Shown here in pieces: positions 26,084-33,782 of a stretch of DNA of 64,000 nt. The notes beneath the pieces were generated by a model that worked only from the letters and a program-made list of their open reading frames with translations, made no database searches and was not told where the DNA came from. This stretch comes from JAJDAH01 sp964487605 (GTDB taxonomy: Bacteria; Myxococcota_A; Polyangia; Polyangiales; Polyangiaceae): contig CAZARU010000003.1 of NCBI GenBank assembly GCA_964487605.1, positions 62,001 through 126,000 of the forward strand, written 5' to 3'. Each line of letters begins with the position of its first letter. Position 1 is the first letter of the stretch. Made by a program: the position numbers and the translations under genes.

Positions 26084-27292
26084 TCAGGGGACGACGAGTT
26101 CGAGCACGGCCGCGCGATAGGAGTCCAGCTCGTCCGCGAGCATCACGACGATGTGCTCGTCGTCGGCAGCGACGTCCGGCCGGGAGCAGCCGGGGAACGA
26201 GTTCGAGTCGCGCACGGCACCGTCGGAGCCCAGGACCGCGACGACGACCTCGCCCTCGTCATCCTCGGCCTCGTAAGGAGGGCACTCGCCCCAGGCGACG
26301 ACGAGCCCGCCGGCGAACGAAGTGATCTCCGGGCGGGATACCCAGCGCTCCTCGGGTCGGTCGATGAGATGGTCCACGAGCACGGTCCCCGAGGGGTTGA
26401 CGACCACGACGCGGGACCGAGTGTCCGTTGCTTGCCAGCTCACGGCGATGGCGTCATCGCCGAAGGGCCAGGGGGAAATCTTCGGTCGCGTTCCCGCGTT
26501 CTCGTCCGGGATCTCCACGGTGGTTTCGTGTTCACCTTCGGGAGCGAACGTCACGTTCACCGTTCCGGTCGAGTCTGCGTACCCGGCCCACGCAAACCCG
26601 CGCGGGTAGGCGGTGAGCGACACGTCGTCGAAGTTCCCCTCGGGGAGCGCCAGTCGTTCCTCCGACGTCGGCGTTCCGCTCGGCGCGACATCTACCACCC
26701 ATGCGCTCGAGCAGCAGCGGCCGTCCGGCGCGCGCTTGTGAACCGCTATCATGCCTGCAGCCTCGCGGAAGGCCACACCGTCACAGAGCGACGCGCTCGC
26801 CCAGAGCTGCCCCCTCACGCCGCCTTCGTACGCTCCGGTGAACACCGAGAAGTGGATCGGGTCGGCGTCGAATCGATTGTGACAGAGCGCGAGCTGGTCG
26901 CCGTTCGTCGACACCTCGTAGTAGTTTCGAGCGTCGGAGATGACGCGCTGCTGTTCACCGTCGAAGGCGAGTCGCGCTCCGCGGACGTACGCACGCCGAG
27001 CGGTGACACCGCCCGCCTCGTACCCCGCGAGGAAGTCGAATCCACCGTTGCGGCCGACGACCTGCCCCCGATCATGGGGCGCGCCCGCGGCGTCGAAGAG
27101 CTTCGTCGGGGCCACCAGGACCCGGAGCACCGCGGGACCCGTAGGGCCTGCCCGTGGACCCGTGCGGGTGTTCCGGTCGTCCACGGCGGTGCCACCGCAG
27201 CCGCAGGCGAGCGCAAGCACCGCGTGGCTCAGGATGTGCCGGGTGCGATCCAGGTGTCGCGGCTCGGGGCCCGCGGGCGTGCGAACGTTCAT
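26084..27292 (-). CDS. Lipoprotein, probable beta-propeller-like
   Basis: 402 residues from ATG at 27292. The signal peptide ends in a lipobox (VLALACGC). The mature part is a run of beta-rich segments of about 50 residues with repeated hydrophobic-x-hydrophobic-W patterns and short acidic turns (GFAWAGYADSTG; DAIAVSWQATD; GGLVVAWGE), suggesting a propeller-like fold. Paired cysteines (CHNRF, RCCSSAW) suggest disulfides. No enzymatic motif is seen. Function unknown. Confidence 0.72.
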   Translation of the reverse strand: MNVRTPAGPEPRHLDRTRHILSHAVLALACGCGGTAVDDRNTRTGPRAGPTGPAVLRVLVAPTKLFDAAGAPHDRGQVVGRNGGFDFLAGYEAGGVTARRAYVRGARLAFDGEQQRVISDARNYYEVSTNGDQLALCHNRFDADPIHFSVFTGAYEGGVRGQLWASASLCDGVAFREAAGMIAVHKRAPDGRCCSSAWVVDVAPSGTPTSEERLALPEGNFDDVSLTAYPRGFAWAGYADSTGTVNVTFAPEGEHETTVEIPDENAGTRPKISPWPFGDDAIAVSWQATDTRSRVVVVNPSGTVLVDHLIDRPEERWVSRPEITSFAGGLVVAWGECPPYEAEDDEGEVVVAVLGSDGAVRDSNSFPGCSRPDVAADDEHIVVMLADELDSYRAAVLELVVP

Positions 27293-27380
27293 GCAGGTGC
27301 GGACGAGCAGCAAGCGGCGTACCAGCGACGAACGACGTGGCTCATGCGGGATCTGGTACCGGGCCAAGCGGCCTGATCGG

Positions 27381-27668
27381 TCAACGACGGCGTCGCCGCA
27401 GAAAGGATTGGAACATCGCGACGGGAACGGCGACGCCGGCGAGGACCAGCGGAATCGGCGACGGATAGAAGCCAGGGCGCGAGTACTCGACGAAGAGGAT
27501 GATCCACACGAGCACCGTGGCCGTGAGGCCGAACACTGCGAACAGCGGGGGCACGACGAGCCTCGGGCTCCGCGCGGGGCGCAGCCGCGTCCAGACGGCA
27601 CCCATGAACGAGAGCGTCACCGTGCCAATCGTCATCACCGACACGGCCCAGAGGAGCGGCGTGCTCAT
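27381..27668 (-). CDS. Small membrane protein of unknown function
   Basis: 95 residues from ATG at 27668. Three hydrophobic segments (LLWAVSVMTIGTVTLSF, LFAVFGLTATVLVWIILF, IPLVLAGVAVPVAMF) are followed by an Arg-rich tail, which predicts the C-terminus in the cytoplasm by the positive-inside rule. It lies 88 bp ahead of the lipoprotein gene on the same strand. No family was recognised. Confidence 0.6.
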   Translation of the reverse strand: MSTPLLWAVSVMTIGTVTLSFMGAVWTRLRPARSPRLVVPPLFAVFGLTATVLVWIILFVEYSRPGFYPSPIPLVLAGVAVPVAMFQSFLRRRRR

Positions 27669-27863
27669 GGTCTCGAGTCGGCAGCTTTCGTGAGCGCGCG
27701 CTGCACCGCTCGACACGGTACCCTCTGATCGGTCGGGGCCCTAGCTAGGAGCGTCTTCGGCGCGGAGGAAGACGTCACCCGCCAGCGCACGCGCGGCGCT
27801 CACCGCGTGGCGCGAGACAGAGCAGATGCGCTCCCGGAGCCGCGGTAGTAGCCTCTGGACCCC

Positions 27864-29405
27864 ATGGCGGCACGCGGGGCAGGGAGCCTGCTGGTTACGT
27901 CGCTGCTGGTGGCGGCGTGCGCAACGGTGCTCGGAATCGACGAGCGACGTGGGCGCGACGCGGGTCCCGCGGCCGGCGGCTCCGGCACGGTGGACGGCAG
28001 CGGCGGGCTGGGCGACGCAGCGGCCGCGGGTGGCGCCGCGGGCGGCGGCCCGGGCGGGAGCGGGGGCACGACCGGCACGGAGGAGTGCCGTCAGATAATC
28101 ACCGCCGATGCCTGCGGGGACTGCGTGTGCGCCGCGTGCCTGAGCGAAGCGACCGTCGCCGCGTGTGCCGGCAGAACCGACTGCAAGCCTGCCTTCGACT
28201 GCATGCGCACCGCGGGCTGCCCGTCGGCGAGCGCGTGCGCGGCGCAGGGCGCGTGCGCGGCGGAGATCGCCTCGGTCGCCGACCTCTTGCTGATCGACGA
28301 GCTGTCGACGTGTGCCGAGTGCCTGAGCGCGTGCACGCCAGGGGGTGTGGGCGGCACCGGACCCGCCGGAGGCGCGGGTGGCACGGGTCCTGTGGGAGGT
28401 GCTGGTGGCGCCACCGCGGGGAACTGCGTGAACGCACACCCCGGTGACGGCTGCTGGCAGTGTCTCTGCGGCTGCATTCAGGGGGGAAGCGCCGACGCGG
28501 AGTGCGGGACGCGATGGCCGGAGTGCGACGCTGCGGTGAACTGCATGCGAGCGAAGGGGTGCAGCAACCACCCATCCTGCGCGGCGGCCGGATGTCCCGC
28601 GGCAGCGACGGTCGTCGCCCCTGCTGCGTTCGATCACCTCGGACAGTGCCTCGCGAACCCGGCCTGCGCCCCGAGCTGCATGGGGACCGGTGGCTCCGGC
28701 GGAAGCGGCGGCACTCCGAGCTGCACCCAGGTGACGTGCCGGGGCGTCGTCAAGCAGTGCGGCAACTGCATCGACGACGACTCCGATGGGAGGGCGGACT
28801 CGGCCGATCCCGAGTGCACCGGCCCCTGTGACGACCTCGAAGACGTGTTCGACATGGGCGTTCCGGGGTTCCCCGTGTGCACCGCGGACTGCTACTTCGA
28901 CGACAATGCCGGACCGGGTGACGACGGCTGCGAGTGGACGTACGCGTGCGACCCGCTCACGCCGTTCGAGAGCTGCCCGTACAATCCGAGCGCTACGATT
29001 GGCGCGCGTGACTGCGCGGCTCTGAGCGGGACGTCGGCCGTCTGCAACTCCCAGTGCGGCATGGTCGAAGGGTCGCTCGTGCCGAACGGCTGCGACTGCT
29101 TCGGATGCTGCGAGAACCTGACGACCGCCGCGAGCGGCGACTACTTCTGGCTCGGCACGCCCACCTGCCGGTCGTCGACGTTCAACTCGTGTCGCCCCTG
29201 CACACCGGTGATGTCCTGCTTCAACGCGTGCGACCCCTGCGAGATCTGCGTGATGCGAGATCGCGTGCTGCCGACGTCGTGCACCGGCGCGCCGATTCAG
29301 TCGTGCCCCCCCGGTCGCCAGCAATGCGGCAATCTGGGGGTGACGCAGCCGCCGTGCCCCGCCGGCGAGTACTGCCTCACCGGATGCTGCGTGAAGGCGC
29401 CCTGA
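27864..29405 (+). CDS. Cys-rich lipoprotein with two internal repeats
   Basis: 513 residues from ATG at 27864. The lipobox is LLVAACA, followed by a Gly-rich linker. Two homologous modules of roughly 85 residues follow (first CGDCVCAACL...CKPAFDCMRTAGC; second CWQCLCGCI...CDAAVNCMRAKGC), separated by a second glycine-rich linker. Then comes CGNCIDDDSDGRADSADPEC, a MopE-like Asp-rich calcium-type motif, and a further Cys-rich tail. More than 50 cysteines imply a disulfide-stabilised surface protein. Binding partner unknown. Confidence 0.8.
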   Translation: MAARGAGSLLVTSLLVAACATVLGIDERRGRDAGPAAGGSGTVDGSGGLGDAAAAGGAAGGGPGGSGGTTGTEECRQIITADACGDCVCAACLSEATVAACAGRTDCKPAFDCMRTAGCPSASACAAQGACAAEIASVADLLLIDELSTCAECLSACTPGGVGGTGPAGGAGGTGPVGGAGGATAGNCVNAHPGDGCWQCLCGCIQGGSADAECGTRWPECDAAVNCMRAKGCSNHPSCAAAGCPAAATVVAPAAFDHLGQCLANPACAPSCMGTGGSGGSGGTPSCTQVTCRGVVKQCGNCIDDDSDGRADSADPECTGPCDDLEDVFDMGVPGFPVCTADCYFDDNAGPGDDGCEWTYACDPLTPFESCPYNPSATIGARDCAALSGTSAVCNSQCGMVEGSLVPNGCDCFGCCENLTTAASGDYFWLGTPTCRSSTFNSCRPCTPVMSCFNACDPCEICVMRDRVLPTSCTGAPIQSCPPGRQQCGNLGVTQPPCPAGEYCLTGCCVKAP

Positions 29406-29424
29406 CACGCGCCGTCGCGCTACG

Positions 29425-29721
29425 TCATCGGCCGAGCTTCTTCAGCTTGCTGATCCCGAGTCCCAGCAGGACTCCCCCGAGGATCGCCGCCGGGACCGCC
29501 AGGCCGGACAGGATGATCCCGAAGGGCAGCGCTTCCTCGGTCGCGCGCTGCATGCCGAAGGCGATGAGCACGCCTCCCCCGAGCGAAGCGAGGACGGCGA
29601 AGGCGCAGCCGCAGCCGCCGCAACCTCGCATGAGCTTGGCGTTCGTGATCGCGCTCGGGTTCGCGCCGGGCTCGGCGCCAGGAGGGGGCCCGTACTGCGG
29701 GGTGGGAGGCGGTTGCTGCAC
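29425..29721 (-). CDS. Small membrane protein with Pro-rich N-terminus
   Basis: 98 residues from GTG at 29721. A Pro/Gly-rich N-terminus is followed by MRGCGGCGC, then two glycine-rich hydrophobic helices (LASLGGGVLIAFGM, IILSGLAVPAAILGGVLLGLGI) and a Lys-rich end. It looks like a small inner-membrane protein; the Cys cluster could bind metal or be lipid-modified. It converges on the Cys-rich lipoprotein gene ending at 29405. Confidence 0.6.
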   Translation of the reverse strand: MQQPPPTPQYGPPPGAEPGANPSAITNAKLMRGCGGCGCAFAVLASLGGGVLIAFGMQRATEEALPFGIILSGLAVPAAILGGVLLGLGISKLKKLGR

Positions 29722-30067
29722 GGCGCAGCGGTCGCACCGGAGACGACCGCCGTCAATGGCGCGTCCGAGATCGGCGCGCGGTGCGCCCGTGGCTCAGACG
29801 CGGAGGCGCGACACCGCCGAAGGGCGCCCACCCGCCTTGGTCCTTCGACGTCACCTTCCCACCGCTGCCGGCGCCAGCGCCGCCACCGTCCGGCGCGTCC
29901 ACCTCGACGCACACCGCGCCCGCGCCCTCCCAGCCGTCGGCGCAGTCCGAGCCCGTGGTGCACGCTTCGCCGCCGCCCCTTGGCTTCGACCGGTACAAGG
30001 TATCACGCCAGGTGGGTCCGGCACTCCGTGGTCCGCCAGCGCGGCGCTCCGATCGCAGACGGCCAGC
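29722..30067 (-). other. Gene-poor stretch with a possible lipoprotein remnant
   Basis: No intact gene is convincing here. On the minus strand, 29998-29753 would encode 81 residues containing EACTTGSDCADG and a Gly-rich linker, the kind of Cys module and linker seen in neighbouring lipoproteins, but without signal peptide or good start (TTG). It may be a decayed fragment or the 3' untranslated region of the PQQ-propeller gene ending at 30068. Confidence 0.3.
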
Positions 30068-31714
30068 CTATCGAGTCACCCGCGCCAGCCGTCCAAGTCG
30101 GGACTGCACGTACAGCGAACCGTCCGCACCGATGGAGGGCGGGTCGTCCGGTGCGTCGGCCTCGAGCGGGAGAGTCCACGCGACGGTCCCCGTGACGCCG
30201 TCGATCGCCGTCAGGGCGTAGTCGAACCCCGTGACCAGCACCACACCCGCCGCATCGACGACGGGCGTGTGGACCCGGTCGGTGCGCGAGACCGTCCACA
30301 GCGTGCGCCCGTCGTCCGGATGAATCGCGAGCACCTCGTTGCCCGTCGTTCCGAGGTACACGGTACCGTCGGGGCCGATGGCGGGGGACGCGTTCTGGTC
30401 CCCCGGGCTCACCGTGCGCTGCCACCTGACCGCGCCCGTGCGCCCGTCGAGGCGCGAGAGCTGGCCGCGGTGACTCGTGACGTACACGGCGCCGTCGCGC
30501 GTCGCCACCGGATCGGTGAAGCCCACACCGTTGGTGCTGAACGTCCCGACGTTCCAGACGACCGCGCCCGTGCCGGGATCGAGGGCACTGACGTCCGACG
30601 TGCCCGTCACGATCACGGCGCCGTCGGTTCCCAACGTGGGCCCCCCGCTCACGAGTCCGCGCAGCGCGGTCCAGGCGAGCGTGCCGTCGCGTGTGTTCAC
30701 GGCCGTGACCGAGTCGCTGCCGTTCTCACGGAAGTAGATCAGACCGTTCGCCCCGTGGACGAGTGCGCGCGGCTCCTCCAGGTCTCCCGAAGCGTAGGTC
30801 CACCGCGCGGCGCCGGTTTCCGACGACACCGCGCGTACCGTGCCGTCGGCGACGGCGAAGAACAGGGTGCGGTCCGCGCCCAGCACGCCCGGGCCGGTGA
30901 CCGCGCCGGTGGGCACGGACCAGCGCTCCACGCCCGTCTCGGCGTCGACGGCGTGGAACGCCTCGTCGCCCGGCACGTAGACCAGTCCGGAGGCGCCCAG
31001 CACCGGCACGGCGCCGCGTCCCGTCGTGATCTTCCAGTCCAGCCGGACGTCCGACAGCGCACGGTGCGGCGCGAGCCCCTGGCGGGTCGGACAGAAGCCG
31101 GGCATCGGCCAGGGCGCGTCGGGATCCAGTCCGGCGGTGTCCCCGCAGCCAGCGATGCGAAGCGGGTCGGGCGCCAGGGAGTCCTCCCCGCAGCCGTCCG
31201 CGTCGGCGCACGCCTTCGCGTCCACGTGGGCATCGACGCATCCTCCGTTCCGGCAGGTCTCCGTGCTGAGGCAGGCGATGCCCGCGCACGCCGCTCGGAG
31301 CGTGACCGGTAGCGTGAGGCTCTGGTGAGGCAGGAACCGGAGCGCGCGCCGCGCCACGATGCACCCGGGTCCATAGCTGCCCTCGCAGTCCGCGACGTCG
31401 CGTCCGAAGCCTGCCACCACCTCGACCGCGACCTGCTCGTCACGGCCGCCGCTCGGAACCACGACGAGCGTCCCGAGGCGCCCCGTCTCCGGGTCGCACC
31501 GATCCGTTTCCCCGCGCGCGCCCGCACCGGCGAGCGCGCCGAGCACTCCGGCCGTCACGACCGTGCCTCGCAGGTCCGTGCAGGGGACGTCCGTCGACAC
31601 TCGCACCGTGATCTGGGTCGGCTCGCGGCACGCCGTGCCGAGGACTGCGAAGGCGACGGCGGCGGCCGTTGCCGTCGCCGCCGCGCGGTTCGTGGCGTCG
31701 CGTCGTGCGTGCAC
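30068..31714 (-). CDS. PQQ-type beta-propeller lipoprotein
   Basis: 548 residues with a signal peptide and lipobox (VLGTACRE). After about 200 residues containing a Cys module (CLSTETCRNGGC), the rest is a repeated blade pattern: VxALDxxTGxVxW with GADGTVYVG-like turns, at least seven copies, as in PQQ-dependent dehydrogenases and BamB. PQQ-binding catalytic residues are not evident, so a binding or scaffold role is more likely than dehydrogenation. It is co-directional with the lipoprotein gene ending 6 bp upstream and is probably co-transcribed. Confidence 0.85.
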   Translation of the reverse strand: MHARRDATNRAAATATAAAVAFAVLGTACREPTQITVRVSTDVPCTDLRGTVVTAGVLGALAGAGARGETDRCDPETGRLGTLVVVPSGGRDEQVAVEVVAGFGRDVADCEGSYGPGCIVARRALRFLPHQSLTLPVTLRAACAGIACLSTETCRNGGCVDAHVDAKACADADGCGEDSLAPDPLRIAGCGDTAGLDPDAPWPMPGFCPTRQGLAPHRALSDVRLDWKITTGRGAVPVLGASGLVYVPGDEAFHAVDAETGVERWSVPTGAVTGPGVLGADRTLFFAVADGTVRAVSSETGAARWTYASGDLEEPRALVHGANGLIYFRENGSDSVTAVNTRDGTLAWTALRGLVSGGPTLGTDGAVIVTGTSDVSALDPGTGAVVWNVGTFSTNGVGFTDPVATRDGAVYVTSHRGQLSRLDGRTGAVRWQRTVSPGDQNASPAIGPDGTVYLGTTGNEVLAIHPDDGRTLWTVSRTDRVHTPVVDAAGVVLVTGFDYALTAIDGVTGTVAWTLPLEADAPDDPPSIGADGSLYVQSRLGRLARVTR

Positions 31715-31720
31715 GCCCGC

Positions 31721-32602
31721 TCACCGCGTCGGATCGGTTCGACAGCAGAGCACGCCGCCGTGGTCCGGGCCGCCCTTGGTCACGACCGTGGGCTCGGCGC
31801 TCGTCGAGTTGCAGCTCCAGACCCCGACGGCCTCGCAGTCCCGCCAGATCCAGATCGCATCGAGGGGCGCGCAGCTGGCGGGCACGGCCCCGGGGAAACC
31901 CGCGTCCACCAGGCGCGGTCCGCATCCCACCAGGTTGTTCGTTCCGCCGTCCACGCAGTCCGACGGAAAGCCGGGCCCGGAGCCCTGTCGCGTGATCCAG
32001 ATCGCCGGCCCCGTGGCGCTCGTGTCGCACTCCGTGACGCCGCGAGCCGCGACCTCCGCGGCGCTGGCGCAGACCTGCCACCCTTCCGCGCACAGATCCT
32101 CGACGGAGCACCCGGCGCCGACCGGATTGACCCCATCGTCCCCGCCGGCGCGCGCGCAGCGAGGCGCGCGGGAACCGTCCGTCGTGACGCCGGGCACACT
32201 GAAGCCCCCGGAGCATCCCGCGACGTCTGGAAAACGTGTCACGTCGGTGAAGAGCTCGCGCTCGCCATCGGCGCAGCCCGCGTCGCGCGAGGTCACGTCC
32301 GACGCGGCGTCGAGGCCGATGCCCGCGGTACCCGCGTGACCGGACCCCGCTGCGCCACCGGCCGCGCTCGCGTCCGTGTTCCCGGTCGTGCCGGCATGGC
32401 CGCTCGAAGCGGCGGCGCCCGACGCACCGCCGGCGCTGCTCGCGCCGGCACCGGTTCCGCCTCGCGCGTCCAGGGTCGAGCTGCCCGCGCTCCCCGCCTG
32501 GCCGGTTTCGCCGCCATCGCCGAACTCTTCTCCGCCGCAGGCCGCGGCACCGAGCAGCGCCACGGCGAACGAGACGACCGGCGAAGCTGCTCGTTGCCCC
32601 AT
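31721..32602 (-). CDS. Cys-containing lipoprotein of unknown function
   Basis: 293 residues from ATG at 32602. The lipobox is LLGAAACGG, followed by a 90-residue Gly/Ala/Ser-rich stalk and a globular Cys-containing domain (CSVEDLCAEGWQVC, CAPLDAIWIWRDC, GGVLCC). Six bases separate it from the PQQ-propeller gene, suggesting a two-gene operon of exported proteins. No family was recognised. Confidence 0.72.
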   Translation of the reverse strand: MGQRAASPVVSFAVALLGAAACGGEEFGDGGETGQAGSAGSSTLDARGGTGAGASSAGGASGAAASSGHAGTTGNTDASAAGGAAGSGHAGTAGIGLDAASDVTSRDAGCADGERELFTDVTRFPDVAGCSGGFSVPGVTTDGSRAPRCARAGGDDGVNPVGAGCSVEDLCAEGWQVCASAAEVAARGVTECDTSATGPAIWITRQGSGPGFPSDCVDGGTNNLVGCGPRLVDAGFPGAVPASCAPLDAIWIWRDCEAVGVWSCNSTSAEPTVVTKGGPDHGGVLCCRTDPTR

Positions 32603-32736
32603 GTCCGGGGTGGAGTGTAACACGGCCGTGTCGCAGCGCCGGGCGGCGCACGACGGCGAGTTCGTGTCCGCCGCAGCGAGCGTTTGCGAAGGGTCGTCGT
32701 CTCGACACCCGTGCGCCCCGCGGCTAGCCTGCGCCA

Positions 32737-33753
32737 ATGGTCCCGGTGATCTGGATCCGCAGCGTTCGCGGATTCGTCGCGTCGGTTGCGCTCCTTTCCG
32801 CGTGCGGCGGTGCGGGCTCGGGGGAGTCTCGCGCCGCGGGCGGCGGTGCCGGTCTCGCCGGTGACGCGGGCGCAGCGGCACAGGGAGGCAGCGCCGGGAC
32901 GAGCGGAGCGGGTCAGGGAGGATCCGCCGCGACCTCGGGCGGCGCCGGCGGGACGTTCTTCGACGGAGGTTTCGGGGGCTCGGCCGCGGTCGGCGGCGGT
33001 GGCGCCACCGGCAACGAAGCGCTCTGCAACGGCATCGACGACGACGGGAATGGCATCGTCGACGACGTGGACAAGGGGAAGGACGGGATCTGTGACTGCC
33101 TGAAGATCGCGACGCTGGGCGTGGCGGGCCCGTGGGGTCAGGGGGACGTGTTCGCGAGCTGGCTCACGGCGCGCAGCGACTTCGGCGCGACGGACCTCGC
33201 CGGTCAGACGCTGACGTCCGCGCTGTTGCAGGATTTCCAGGTGATCGTGGCGCAGAACCTGTCGGTCATCGGGCGCTCGTACGCGCCGGTCGAGGCCGAC
33301 GCCCTCGAGGAGTGGGTTCGCGCGGGCGGCGGACTCATGACGTTGATCGGCTACGGTGCTCCCTCCGAGCTCATGAACGCGAACTTCCTCTTGCAGCGCT
33401 TCGGCCACTCGTACGGAAGCCAGCAGATCCTCCCGAAGCTGGGTGGCAGCACCGTCCCCATCACCGGGTGGATCCCGCATCCCGTGAGCACGGGAGTCTC
33501 GCGGGTCGGCGTGGACAACGGGTACGCGGCGCAGGGCGGGACGGCGATCGCGGGAGAGCAGGGTCACACGCTGCTGGCCGTGTCCGAACCCACGAGCGGG
33601 CGCGTCGCCGTCTGGGGCGACGAGTGGATCACCTACAACAGCGAGTGGAGCGGGCACCCCGACTATCAGGTGGAGCTGTTCTGGGTGAACGTGATCAAGT
33701 GGCTCACGCCGACGGCCGTCTGCCAGGTGCCCGTGCCGCCGGACGTGCACTGA
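32737..33753 (+). CDS. Lipoprotein with MopE motif and glutamine-amidotransferase-like domain
   Basis: 338 residues from ATG at 32737. The lipobox is VALLSACGG, followed by a Gly-rich linker. The MopE-type motif CNGIDDDGNGIVDD suggests calcium binding. The C-terminal 220 residues resemble a class-I glutamine-amidotransferase-like (ThuA/DUF4350-type) fold: FQVIVAQNLS, LEEWVRAGGGLMTLIGYG, GRVAVWGDEW. No nucleophilic cysteine is seen, so enzymatic activity is doubtful. It is divergent from the lipoprotein gene starting at 32602. Confidence 0.75.
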   Translation: MVPVIWIRSVRGFVASVALLSACGGAGSGESRAAGGGAGLAGDAGAAAQGGSAGTSGAGQGGSAATSGGAGGTFFDGGFGGSAAVGGGGATGNEALCNGIDDDGNGIVDDVDKGKDGICDCLKIATLGVAGPWGQGDVFASWLTARSDFGATDLAGQTLTSALLQDFQVIVAQNLSVIGRSYAPVEADALEEWVRAGGGLMTLIGYGAPSELMNANFLLQRFGHSYGSQQILPKLGGSTVPITGWIPHPVSTGVSRVGVDNGYAAQGGTAIAGEQGHTLLAVSEPTSGRVAVWGDEWITYNSEWSGHPDYQVELFWVNVIKWLTPTAVCQVPVPPDVH

Positions 33754-33782
33754 TCGTCCGTCCGTGAGCGGCACCGCTGCGC

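Noticed and set aside
25028..27376. Long plus-strand frame (782 codons) over the halogenase and lipoprotein genes
   Set aside because: Arg/Gly/Val-rich composition with no motif, antisense to two well-supported genes.
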